A stretch of DNA of 64,000 bases from Chloroflexi bacterium CSP1-4 (lineage in GTDB: Bacteria > Chloroflexota > Limnocylindria > Limnocylindrales > CSP1-4). The stretch spans positions 1 to 64,000 of the forward strand of contig LDXM01000007.1 of the NCBI GenBank assembly GCA_001443375.1, written 5' to 3'. The notes below the pieces were generated by a model that saw nothing but the letters and a program-made list of their open reading frames with translations, had not been told where the DNA came from and did not search any database. Below, piece after piece: positions 9,208-18,607 of the stretch (positions are counted from its first letter, which is position 1; each line of letters opens with the position of its first letter). The translations under genes and the position numbers were made by a program.

Positions 9208-12200
9208 ATGCCCTCGGAGAGCCCGTACCGTCCCGTTCCCAGCCTGCCCGACTTCCCCGCCCAGGAACACGACATCCTGGGGCTGTGGCGGGAGCGGCAG
9301 ACGTTCGCGCGACTGCGCACGCAGAACGCCGACGGGCCGACCTGGTCCTTCCTCGACGGCCCCATCACGGCCAACAATCCGATGGGCGTCCACCACGCCT
9401 GGGGCCGCGCCTACAAGGACCTCTACCAGCGCTTCCGGGCCATGCTCGGGCACGATCAGCGCTGGCAGAACGGCTTCGACTGCCAGGGCCTGTGGGTCGA
9501 GGTCAACGTCGAGCGTGACCTCGGCTTCACGAGCAAGCGCGACATCGAGGCCTACGGCATCGCCGAGTTCGTCAGCCTCTGCAAGCAGCGGGTCCTGACC
9601 TACGCGGCACGCCAGACGGAGCAGTCGATCCGCCTCGGCCTCTGGATGGACTGGAACGACCCGGACGAGCTGCGGCGCCTGCGCGACCTGCTGGCCGCCG
9701 ACCCCGGTCGGGTCATCACCGTGGAGGGTCCGCAGGGACCCGTCACCGACACCGTCGAGATGATCGTCGGCCGCCTGGGCATGCCCGAGCTGGGCGGCTC
9801 GTACTTCACCTTCAGCAACGAGAACAACGACCTCATCTGGGGCTTCCTGGCCGCCTGCCACGAGCGGGGCTGGCTCTACAAGGGCCACGACACGATGCCC
9901 TGGTGCGCGCGCTGCGGCACCGGGCTGAGCCAGACGGAGATGAACGAGGGCTACCAGGATCGCGAGGACCCCGGGCTGACCATCCGGCTGCCGCTCGTGG
10001 ACCGCCCCGGGGAGGCCCTCCTCGTCTGGACCACGACGCCCTGGACACTCACCTCCAACGTCGCCGCCGCCGTGGGCGAGGAGCTCACCTACGTCCGCGT
10101 CCGCCAGGGCCGGGACGTCTTCTGGCTGGGCAAGGGGACCCTCAGGCAGGCCCTCGAGAGTCGCTTCGAGGTGCTCGAGGAGCGGCCCGGCCGAGAGCTT
10201 GTGGGCTGGCGCTACGCGGGGCCGTTCGACGAGATGCCCGCCGTGCGCCGCGCCTTCGCCGCGTGGCGCGGCGCGGACGGCGAGACGCCCTACGTTCATC
10301 GCATCGTGGCCTGGGACGAGGTCGGCGAGGACGAGGGGACGGGCATCGTCCACGTCGCGCCGGGCTGCGGCGCGGAGGACTTCCAGCTCGGCAGGCGGCT
10401 GGGGCTGCCGGTCGTCGCGCCGCTCGACGAGTCGGGCATCTTCGTGGAGGGCTTCGACGGCCTCAGCGGGCGCGACGTGCGCGACGTCAACGAGCCGATC
10501 GTGGAGCGCCTGCGGCACCACGGCCGCTTCTACCGCCTGGAGACCATCACGCACCGCTACCCGCACTGCTGGCGCTGCGGCACGCCACTCGTCTTCCGCC
10601 TCGTGGACGAGTGGTTCATCAGCATGGGCGAGGTCTACGACCAGCCGCGCGAGACGCTCACCGCCGAGCAGGTGGACCGAAGCCTGCGCTACCAGATCAT
10701 GGAGGTCGTGGATCAGATCCGCTGGATCCCCGGCTTCGGCTACGAGCGCGAGCTCGACTGGCTCCTCAACATGCACGACTGGATGATCAGCAAGAAGCGC
10801 TACTGGGGGCTGGCGCTGCCCATCTACGACTGCGGCTCGTGCGGCACGATCTCGGTCATCGGAGGGCGCGAGGAGCTCGGCCGCCGGGCCGTGGAGGGCT
10901 GGGGGGCGTTCCAGGGGCACACGCCCCACCGGCCGCACGTCGATGCCGTGCGCATCGCCTGCTCCGGTTGCGGCGCGCCCGTCGAGCGCATCAAGGACGT
11001 CGGCAATCCCTGGCTCGACGCGGGCATCGTGCCCTTCAGCACGCTCCACCAGCGCGAAGACCCCGCGTACTGGGCGCGCTGGTTCCCGGCCGACTTCATC
11101 ACCGAGAGCTTCCCCGGCCAGTTCCGCAACTGGTTCTACTCGATGCTGGCGATGAGCACGGTGCTGCGCCGTGAGGCGCCCTTCCGGACGATCTTCGGGT
11201 ACGCCCTCGTCTACGGCGAAGACGGCCGGCCGATGCACAAGAGCTGGGGCAACGCCATCGAGTTCGACGAGGCGGCAGACCGGATGGGCGTGGACGTCAT
11301 GCGCTGGATGTTCGCCCGCGCGCGGCCGGAGGAGAACATCCTCTTCGGCTGGCACGCGGCCGATGAATCGCGGCGCGAGCTGCTGGTGCTGTGGAACGTC
11401 TACAGCTTCTTCGTCTCCTACGCCCGACTGGCCGGTTGGTCGCCGCGCACGCCGGCCCCCCCGGTCGACCAGCGGCGGCTCACCGACCGCTGGATCCTCT
11501 CCCGGGTGGCCCACGCGGCGGCCGGCGTGGAGGAGCGCCTGCGTGACTACGACGCGGCCGGCGCGACGCGTCTGCTGGGCGCGCTGGTCGACGACCTCTC
11601 GACGTGGTACCTGCGCCTGGGCCGCAAGCGGTTCTCGCGCTCGGACGACGTGCGAGATCAGTCCGCGGCCTTCGCCACCCTGCACGCGGCCCTGCTGGCC
11701 ACGGCCCGGCTGCTGGCGCCCATCCTGCCCTTCCTGACCGAGGCGATGTACGACAACCTCGCGGCAGGGGTCGAGGGCGCGCCGGACAGCGTGCACCTCA
11801 CGCGCTGGCCCACGGCCGAGCTGGCCGCATATCGGGACGGCCGGCTCGAGGAGTTCATGGCCCTGGCCCGCCGCGCCGTGGACCTGGCCCGCACGCTGCG
11901 CGGCGGTGCGGGCCTGCGCGTGCGGCAGCCCATCGCGCGCGCCTGGCTGGCGCTGCCGGGCGGCCGCGACGCCCTCCCCGGGGAGCTGCTCCGGCTCATC
12001 GCCGACGAGGTGAACGTCAAGGAGTTGATCCTGCTCGACGACGAGTCCGCGCTCGTCGAGCGCCGCGTGAAGCCGCTGCTGCCTCGCATCGGGCAGCGCC
12101 TCGGTCGGGCCATCCCGGCGGTCATGGCGGCGGCGCGAGCAGGTGAGGTCGAGTACCTGTCCGGCGGCCGGGTGCGGCTGGCCGGTGTGGAGCTCTCGCC

Positions 12201-12564
12201 CGACGAGGTCGAGATCCAGGCCACGCCGCGACCCGGCACAGCGGTGGCGCACGACGAGGGGCTCGTGGTGGTCATCGACACGGAACTCTCCGATGCGCTG
12301 CGCGCCGAGGGCGACGCGCGTGAGCTGCAGCGCGCCGTCCAGGAGCTGCGCAAGTCCGCCGAGCTGGCGCTGGACGATCGGATCCGCCTCTGGCTCGACA
12401 TGTCGGACGGCACAGGGGCCGTGCTCGAACCCCATCTCGAGTCGTTGGCCGCGGAAACCCTGGCGGTGGAGGTGCTGCGCGGACCGGCGCCGGCCGCGGC
12501 CGCGTCGGCGGACGTCGAGCTGGCCGGCGGCCGGGTCCGCGTGGCGCTCGTGCCGGCGTCGTGA
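9208..12564 (+). CDS. ileS: isoleucyl-tRNA synthetase
   Basis: HHAWGR (HIGH region), MHKSWGN (KMSKS region), TTTPWTLTSNVAAAV editing motif, Cys-rich insertions; internal ATG. Confidence 0.92.
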   Translation: MPSESPYRPVPSLPDFPAQEHDILGLWRERQTFARLRTQNADGPTWSFLDGPITANNPMGVHHAWGRAYKDLYQRFRAMLGHDQRWQNGFDCQGLWVEVNVERDLGFTSKRDIEAYGIAEFVSLCKQRVLTYAARQTEQSIRLGLWMDWNDPDELRRLRDLLAADPGRVITVEGPQGPVTDTVEMIVGRLGMPELGGSYFTFSNENNDLIWGFLAACHERGWLYKGHDTMPWCARCGTGLSQTEMNEGYQDREDPGLTIRLPLVDRPGEALLVWTTTPWTLTSNVAAAVGEELTYVRVRQGRDVFWLGKGTLRQALESRFEVLEERPGRELVGWRYAGPFDEMPAVRRAFAAWRGADGETPYVHRIVAWDEVGEDEGTGIVHVAPGCGAEDFQLGRRLGLPVVAPLDESGIFVEGFDGLSGRDVRDVNEPIVERLRHHGRFYRLETITHRYPHCWRCGTPLVFRLVDEWFISMGEVYDQPRETLTAEQVDRSLRYQIMEVVDQIRWIPGFGYERELDWLLNMHDWMISKKRYWGLALPIYDCGSCGTISVIGGREELGRRAVEGWGAFQGHTPHRPHVDAVRIACSGCGAPVERIKDVGNPWLDAGIVPFSTLHQREDPAYWARWFPADFITESFPGQFRNWFYSMLAMSTVLRREAPFRTIFGYALVYGEDGRPMHKSWGNAIEFDEAADRMGVDVMRWMFARARPEENILFGWHAADESRRELLVLWNVYSFFVSYARLAGWSPRTPAPPVDQRRLTDRWILSRVAHAAAGVEERLRDYDAAGATRLLGALVDDLSTWYLRLGRKRFSRSDDVRDQSAAFATLHAALLATARLLAPILPFLTEAMYDNLAAGVEGAPDSVHLTRWPTAELAAYRDGRLEEFMALARRAVDLARTLRGGAGLRVRQPIARAWLALPGGRDALPGELLRLIADEVNVKELILLDDESALVERRVKPLLPRIGQRLGRAIPAVMAAARAGEVEYLSGGRVRLAGVELSPDEVEIQATPRPGTAVAHDEGLVVVIDTELSDALRAEGDARELQRAVQELRKSAELALDDRIRLWLDMSDGTGAVLEPHLESLAAETLAVEVLRGPAPAAAASADVELAGGRVRVALVPAS

Positions 12565-13088
12565 GCGTCGCAGGTCGGCGCTTCGGGCTCTTCGCCGGGC
12601 TGGCCGTGGGGGTGGCCGTGGTCGATCAGTTCACCAAGCTCTGGGTGGATGCCGCGTTCCAGCTGGCCTGGACGAGAGCTCCGGCGCCCGGCCTGGCCGA
12701 CCCGACGCCCGTGCTGGGCGACGTCGTGCGCATCGCCAAGTCCTACAACGACGGCGGTCTGTTCGGCCTCTTCGACGCGAGCGCGCCCGTCCTCGCCGCG
12801 GCCAGCCTGGTCGTGATCGGCCTGCTCGTCTACGCCCAGGCACGCAGCGGGGCATCGGCGCCCCTGGTCACGACCGTCGCCCTCGGGCTCCTGCTCGGCG
12901 GGGCCGTGGGCAACCTGGCCGACCGGATCCGGCTGGGCTTCGTGGTCGATTTCGTGGACATGGGCATGGGGGACGTGCGCTGGTTCGCCTTCAATGTCGC
13001 CGACGCCGCCCTCAGCGTGGCCATCCTGGCGCTCCTCCTGACGGCTTTCTGGCCGCGTCGCGCGCCAGCCGGCGGAGGCGACCGCTAG
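12561..13088 (+). CDS. lspA: lipoprotein signal peptidase II
   Basis: VVDQFTKLW, GGAVGNLADRIRLGFVVDFVD, FNVADAALS. Confidence 0.93.
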   Translation: MSVAGRRFGLFAGLAVGVAVVDQFTKLWVDAAFQLAWTRAPAPGLADPTPVLGDVVRIAKSYNDGGLFGLFDASAPVLAAASLVVIGLLVYAQARSGASAPLVTTVALGLLLGGAVGNLADRIRLGFVVDFVDMGMGDVRWFAFNVADAALSVAILALLLTAFWPRRAPAGGGDR

Positions 13089-14027
13089 ATGAGCGGGCGG
13101 GTCAGCGTCGCGGTGCCGGAGGGTGCCGGCGGGACCCGCGCCGACCGCTTCGTGGCCGATGCGGCCGGCCTCTCTCGTGCCTACGTCCAACGGCTCATCT
13201 CGGAAGGCCGCCTGACCTGTGCGGGCCGGCTCCTGCGCGCGAACACGATCCTGCACCCGGGCGACGCGCTCGAGCTCGACGTGCCCGAGGTCGTGCCGCT
13301 CGAGTTGCAGGCCGAGGCGATCCCGCTCTCGGTCGTGTACGAGGACGAGGACCTGCTCGTGGTGGACAAGCCCGCCGGGCTCGTCACGCACCCGGCGCCG
13401 GGCCACCCGGGCGGGACACTGGTCAATGCGCTCCTGGCGCGGGAGGGTAGCTTCGGCGGCATCGCCGGAGTGGCGCGACCGGGCATCGTGCATCGCCTCG
13501 ATCGCGACACGAGCGGGCTGATCATGGTCGCCAAGCACGATGCGGCCCAGGCCTACCTGATGGCCCAGCTCAAGGCACGTCGGGTGAAGAAGACGTACCT
13601 CGCGCTGGTCGGCGGCTCGGTCGCCGCTGTGGTCGGGCGGATCGAAGCGCCCATCGGTCGGGACCCGAAGCACCGCACGAAGATGGCCGTCGTGGCCGAC
13701 GGCCGGCCGGCCACGACCGGCTACCGCGTCCGCGAGCGTTTCGCCGCCTGGACGCTCCTCGAACTCGACCTCGTCACCGGCCGGACCCACCAGATCCGCG
13801 TCCACCTGGCCTCGATCGGTCATCCCGTGGCGGGCGACCCCGTCTATGCCACGGGCCTCGTGCGGCGCGGTCCGGAAGGGCTGGGGCGGCTGTTCCTCCA
13901 TGCCTGGCGGCTGGAGCTGGCGGCGCGGTCGGGCGAGCGCCTCATCCGCGTCAGCGCGCCGCTGCCGCCGGAGCTGGAGGGCGTCCTCGACGGGCTGCGC
14001 ACGAGCGACCCGGGGAGGGTGGCATGA
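13089..14027 (+). CDS. rluD: RluD-family 23S rRNA pseudouridine synthase
   Basis: S4 domain then HRLDRDTSGLIMVAKHD. Confidence 0.93.
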   Translation: MSGRVSVAVPEGAGGTRADRFVADAAGLSRAYVQRLISEGRLTCAGRLLRANTILHPGDALELDVPEVVPLELQAEAIPLSVVYEDEDLLVVDKPAGLVTHPAPGHPGGTLVNALLAREGSFGGIAGVARPGIVHRLDRDTSGLIMVAKHDAAQAYLMAQLKARRVKKTYLALVGGSVAAVVGRIEAPIGRDPKHRTKMAVVADGRPATTGYRVRERFAAWTLLELDLVTGRTHQIRVHLASIGHPVAGDPVYATGLVRRGPEGLGRLFLHAWRLELAARSGERLIRVSAPLPPELEGVLDGLRTSDPGRVA

Positions 14028-14668
14028 GCAGCGAGCGCGGGCCGCGGGCGCGCCGCATCGCGCTGGGGGCGCCGGGGGCGATGCTCGTCATCATCAGCGG
14101 GCCCTCCGGCGTCGGGAAGGACACGATCATCGCGGCGCTGCGCCGCCGGTCGCGTGATCCCGACTACCACTACGTGGTGACCTGCACGACCCGCGGTCCC
14201 CGACCCGGGGAGGTGGACGGCGTGAGCTACCACTTCCTCGAAACCGGCGCGTTCACGGCGCTGCGCGACGGTGGCGAGCTCCTCGAGTGGGCGGAGGTGC
14301 ACGGCAACTGGTACGGCACGCCGCGGCGCCAGGTCGTGGACGCGCTGCGGGCGGGCCGCGACGTCATCCTGAAGATCGACGTGCAGGGTGCCCAGGCGGT
14401 GAAGTCGCGCGTGCCCGACGCCCTGCTCGTCTTCCTGGTGCCGCCATCGATGGAGGCGCTCTTCTCACGTCTCCGCTCGCGAGCGACCGAGACCGCGGAC
14501 GAGCTCGAGGTGCGGCAGCGGAACGCGGCCATCGAGCTGGCCCGCCAGGAGGACTACGACCATGTCGTGGTCAACGAGACCGGCCAGGTGGACCGGACGG
14601 CGCGGCGCATCGACGAGATCGTGGCGGCCGAGCGGGCCCGACACCCCAGGCGCCGGATCCGGCTCTAG
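14024..14668 (+). CDS. gmk: guanylate kinase
   Basis: LVIISGPSGVGKDTII, TTRGPRPGEVDGVSYHF. Confidence 0.95.
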   Translation: MSSERGPRARRIALGAPGAMLVIISGPSGVGKDTIIAALRRRSRDPDYHYVVTCTTRGPRPGEVDGVSYHFLETGAFTALRDGGELLEWAEVHGNWYGTPRRQVVDALRAGRDVILKIDVQGAQAVKSRVPDALLVFLVPPSMEALFSRLRSRATETADELEVRQRNAAIELARQEDYDHVVVNETGQVDRTARRIDEIVAAERARHPRRRIRL

Positions 14669-14673
14669 CGACG

Positions 14674-17112
14674 ATGGCCGCCGGACGCCTCGTCGAGCTC
14701 GCGGTCGACGTGGCGGGTGCCGCCGGAGGCCGGACCTACACCTACCACGTGCCGGAGCGCCTGGCCGACCTCGTCGTGGGCGAGGCGGTGATGGTGGAGT
14801 TCGGTCGACGGCAGGTGCTGGCCATCGTCGTCGGAGAGGTGGAGGCGTCACCGGCGAACGTGGCCACGAAACCGGTCCTCGAGCGCGTGCGCAGCGACGG
14901 ACCCCTCCTGCCGCCGCTGCAGCTGGCCCTCGCGCGCCACGTCGCGGGACACTACCTCGCTCCCGCCGCGCTCGTCGTCCGCGCCATGCTGCCGCCGGGC
15001 ATGCTGGAACGGCTGGAGCTGGTGAGCGGGTGGATCGGCGCGACGCCGCCCCCCGCGGACGACACCGTGCTGTCTCGGATCGCCGCGTCCGGTCCGGTCG
15101 GCATCGCCGTGCGGGGCCTCGTGGGGGAGGGGAACCGGGCGGCGCTGCTGCGGCGCCTGCACGCCGAGGCGGCCGCCGGACGCATTTCGCTGGAGTGGCA
15201 GCTGCGGCCGCCCGACGTGCGCCGGCGTTACGAGCGACGTGCCCGCCTCACCGACCGCGGCCGGGAGGTGGCCGAATTCCTCGCCGCCGGGGAGCGCCCA
15301 CCCGGACGACCGCTCGGCCACCGGCAGACGGCCCTCCTGACCGAGCTCGCGACGCTCGCGTCGGGGGCCTCGGCAGCCACCGCCGCCCTCGCCGAACGGC
15401 ATGGTGCCGGCGGCCTGGCCGGGCTGGTGCGCCGCGGCGATGTGGAGCTGCACACCGTCGTCGTGGAGCGGCGTCCGCTGGCGGGGCGCGAGCGCGAGGT
15501 GCGGGCCATCCCCGAGACGGCGGATCTCGCGCCCGACCAGGTGGCTGCGGCCGAGGCGATCGTGGCGGCCGTGCGCGGAAGGAGCCCAGAGGCGTTCCTG
15601 CTCGAGGGCGTGACCGCCTCGGGCAAGACGGCCGTGTACGTGACGGCCATCGCGGCCGCGCTCGGGGCGGGACGCGGTGCGCTCGTGCTCGTGCCCGAGA
15701 TCGCCCTCGCGGCGCCCCTGCTCGATCGGTTGCGCACGGAGCTGCATACGGACGTGGCCATCCTGCACAGCGGCCTCGGCGACGGCGAGCGCGCCGACGA
15801 ATGGCAGCGCATCCGGGCCGGTGGAGCAACGGTCGTGGTGGGCACGCGGCTGGCGGTCCTCGCGCCCCTCGCCGACCCGGGTGTCGTGGTCGTCGACGAG
15901 GAGCACGACCCCGGCTACAAGTCCGACCGGACGCCGCGCTACCAGGCCCGCGATCTCGCCCTTGTGCTGGGCCGCCTGGCCGCCGCGCCCGTCGTCCTGG
16001 GCAGCGCCACGCCCGATGTCGCCAGCGTCGGCCGGGCCGAGGCCGGGGAGTTCCGCCGCCTCGCGCTGCCGGAGCGCGTCGCCGGCCGTGCCGCGGCGGT
16101 CGAGGTCGTCGACCTGCGGGCGGAGCTCGCGGCCGGCAATCGATCGCTGCTCTCCCGTCCCTTGGCCGACGCGCTGGGCAGCCTCGACACGGCCGTCGGG
16201 GAGCGCGCCATCCTCGTCCTCAACCGTCGGGGCAGCGCCAGCGTCGTCCTCTGCCGCGATTGCGGATACGTCCAGGTCTGCCCCGAGTGCCGTCGGCCCC
16301 TCGTCTTCCACGCCGTGGGCATGGCCCTGCGCTGCCATCACTGCGGCGCGACCGCGCCGCCTGCATCGCGCTGCCCGGCCTGCGCCTCCCCCCGCATCCG
16401 CTATCTCGGCGGCGGCACCGAGCGCCTCGAGCGCGAGGTCGCCGAGCGCTTCCCCCTTCTGCGGGTGGGCCGGCTCGACCGCGACGTGGTCGAGCGCAAG
16501 GGCGCCGCCGAGCTGGTCGTGGACGCCTTCACCGACGGCGCGATCGACGTGCTGGTGGGCACGAGCCTCGTCACCAAGGGCCTCGACGTGCCGGGCGTGA
16601 CGCTGGTCGGCGTCGTCTCCGCCGACATCGCCCTGAGCCTGCCCGACGAGCGCGCCGCAGAGCGGACGTACCAGCTCCTGCGGCAGGCGATCGGGCGGGC
16701 GGGCCGCGGCGACCGCGCCGGACGCGCCATCGTGCAGACGTACCTGCCGGAGCACCCGGTCATCCGCGCCGTGGCCTCGGGCGATGCGTCGGTCTTCTAC
16801 CGGGAGGAGCTGGCTGCCCGACGTGCCTTCGGCTCTCCGCCCTTCGGTGCGCTGGTGAAGCTCACCGTCGCGCTGGAGGATCGAGCGGCCACCGAGGCCG
16901 AGGGCCGGCGCCTGGCGAGCGCACTCCGCGAGCGCGCCGCGGCCGCCGGGAGCGACACCGTGGTCCTCGGGCCCGCACCGGCCTACATCGCCCGCCGGGC
17001 AGGGCGCTGGCGGTTCCACCTGGTCCTGCGCGGCCGCGATCCGTTGGCCACGCTGGGCGGCGACCCGGGCCCGCCATGGAGCGTGGACGTCGACCCCGAG
17101 AGCCTGCTCTGA
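14674..17112 (+). CDS. priA: primosomal protein N' (PriA helicase)
   Basis: GVTASGKTAVYV, DEEHD, paired Cys Zn-binding region CRDCGYVQVCPEC...CHHCG...CPAC; internal ATG. Confidence 0.95.
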   Translation: MAAGRLVELAVDVAGAAGGRTYTYHVPERLADLVVGEAVMVEFGRRQVLAIVVGEVEASPANVATKPVLERVRSDGPLLPPLQLALARHVAGHYLAPAALVVRAMLPPGMLERLELVSGWIGATPPPADDTVLSRIAASGPVGIAVRGLVGEGNRAALLRRLHAEAAAGRISLEWQLRPPDVRRRYERRARLTDRGREVAEFLAAGERPPGRPLGHRQTALLTELATLASGASAATAALAERHGAGGLAGLVRRGDVELHTVVVERRPLAGREREVRAIPETADLAPDQVAAAEAIVAAVRGRSPEAFLLEGVTASGKTAVYVTAIAAALGAGRGALVLVPEIALAAPLLDRLRTELHTDVAILHSGLGDGERADEWQRIRAGGATVVVGTRLAVLAPLADPGVVVVDEEHDPGYKSDRTPRYQARDLALVLGRLAAAPVVLGSATPDVASVGRAEAGEFRRLALPERVAGRAAAVEVVDLRAELAAGNRSLLSRPLADALGSLDTAVGERAILVLNRRGSASVVLCRDCGYVQVCPECRRPLVFHAVGMALRCHHCGATAPPASRCPACASPRIRYLGGGTERLEREVAERFPLLRVGRLDRDVVERKGAAELVVDAFTDGAIDVLVGTSLVTKGLDVPGVTLVGVVSADIALSLPDERAAERTYQLLRQAIGRAGRGDRAGRAIVQTYLPEHPVIRAVASGDASVFYREELAARRAFGSPPFGALVKLTVALEDRAATEAEGRRLASALRERAAAAGSDTVVLGPAPAYIARRAGRWRFHLVLRGRDPLATLGGDPGPPWSVDVDPESLL

Positions 17113-17125
17113 GCGCGGTTCGCCC

Positions 17126-17131
17126 TATACT
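17126..17131 (+). promoter_or_regulatory. putative -10 box (TATACT) of leaderless def
   Basis: TATACT ends 7 nt before the ATG at 17139. Confidence 0.5.
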
Positions 17132-17138
17132 CCCGGCC

Positions 17139-17657
17139 ATGAGCGTCCGCCCCATCGTCACCCTCGGCGACCCGCGCCTGCGCCTCAAGGGCCAGCCCGT
17201 GGACAGCTTCGGCAAGTACCTCCACGAGCTGCTCGACGACCTGACCGAGACGATGCGCAACGCGCCGGGCGTGGGGCTGGCCGCGCCGCAACTGGGCGAG
17301 GCGCTGCAGGCGTGCGTCGTCGAGATCGAGGATCGGCTTCACGAGCTGGTCAACCCGCGGATCGTCCGCGCCGACGGCGACGATCGCGACCTGGAGGGCT
17401 GCCTCTCGATCCCGGGCTACGTGGCCTACGTGACGCGCCGCGAGAAGGTCTGGGTGGTCGCGCAGAACCGCTTCGGGCGGAAGATCCGGGTGGCCGGCAG
17501 CGGCCTCCTCTCGCGGGCCCTGCAGCACGAGCTGGACCATCTCGAGGGCAAGCTCTACATCGACTACCTGGGCTCCCTCGAGGACCTGATCCCGGTGGCG
17601 CAGGCGCGGGCCGGCGACGACGTGGCGGCCGAGGAGCCCTCGCCGCTGCTCGCGTGA
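17139..17657 (+). CDS. def: peptide deformylase
   Basis: GVGLAAPQLG, LEGCLSIPG, QHELDHLEG. Confidence 0.96.
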   Translation: MSVRPIVTLGDPRLRLKGQPVDSFGKYLHELLDDLTETMRNAPGVGLAAPQLGEALQACVVEIEDRLHELVNPRIVRADGDDRDLEGCLSIPGYVAYVTRREKVWVVAQNRFGRKIRVAGSGLLSRALQHELDHLEGKLYIDYLGSLEDLIPVAQARAGDDVAAEEPSPLLA

Positions 17658-18607
17658 CCGTCCGGCGTCGCGCCGTCTTCCTCGGCAGCGGCGCCTTCGC
17701 GGTCCCCGTCCTCGACGCGCTCGCCGTGGCTCCCGAGGTCACGCTGGTCGGGGTGGTCACGGCGCCGCCCCGACGAGCCGGCCGCGGGCACCGGCAGACC
17801 GAATCGCTCGTCAGCGTCGAGGCTGGCCGGCTGGGCCTGCGGACGCTTGCGCCGGAGCGCCTGCGGACGCCCGAGTCCGTCGCGGCGGTGGTCGCCCTTG
17901 CGCCCGAGCTGCTGGTGCTGGCCGACTACGGGCAGTTGGTGCCTCCTACGCTCCTCGACGTGCCCCGACACGGTGCGCTGAACCTCCATCCCTCGCTTCT
18001 GCCGCGGCACCGCGGGGCCGCGCCGATCCCGGCGGCCATCCTCGCCGGCGACATCGAGACCGGCGTCACGCTGATGCGGATGGACGCGGGGCTCGACAGC
18101 GGGCCGATCGTCGCCCAGCGACGGATCCCCTTGAACGGCCGCGAGACGGCCCCGCAGCTGGAGGCGGCGCTCGCCGTCATCGCGGCGGAGCTGCTGGCGA
18201 CCTCGCTGCGCGGCTGGCTCGCCGGGGAGCTGCCAGCGCAGGCGCAGCCCGCCGAGGGAGCCACGCTGACGCGCCCGCTGCGCCGGGAGGACGGGCGCCT
18301 GGATCCGCACCTGCCGGGCGCGGAGCTGGAGCGCCGGGTGCGTGCCCTGCAGCCCTGGCCGGGCACCTTCGCCGAGACCGACGCGGGACGGCTCATCGTG
18401 TGGGCCGCGCAGCCGGTCCCGGGGCCGGCCGCGGAGCCCGGCGCCATCGTCGCGGACGGCGATAGCCTGGCGCTCGGCGTGGCCGACGGCACGCTGCGCC
18501 TGCTGAAGGTCCAGCTCGCCGGTGGCCGGCGCATGAGCGGGGCGGAGCTGCGTCGCGGTCACCCCGACCTTGCCGGAAGCCGCATCCACGTGTCGGCGCT
18601 AGGATGA
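17654..18607 (+). CDS. fmt: methionyl-tRNA formyltransferase
   Basis: LNLHPSLLPRHRGAAPIPAAILAGDIETGVTLMRMDAGLDSGPI; GTG start overlapping def stop. Confidence 0.95.
   Translation: MTVRRRAVFLGSGAFAVPVLDALAVAPEVTLVGVVTAPPRRAGRGHRQTESLVSVEAGRLGLRTLAPERLRTPESVAAVVALAPELLVLADYGQLVPPTLLDVPRHGALNLHPSLLPRHRGAAPIPAAILAGDIETGVTLMRMDAGLDSGPIVAQRRIPLNGRETAPQLEAALAVIAAELLATSLRGWLAGELPAQAQPAEGATLTRPLRREDGRLDPHLPGAELERRVRALQPWPGTFAETDAGRLIVWAAQPVPGPAAEPGAIVADGDSLALGVADGTLRLLKVQLAGGRRMSGAELRRGHPDLAGSRIHVSALG

Noticed and set aside
9193-12435. 1080-aa minus-strand ORF opposite ileS
   Set aside because: Shadow ORF of ileS; composition typical of antisense high-GC reading
14562-17138. N-terminal 859 codons of ORF 14562..17657
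   Set aside because: Frame-shadow of gmk/priA; only the end from 17139 is a real gene (def)
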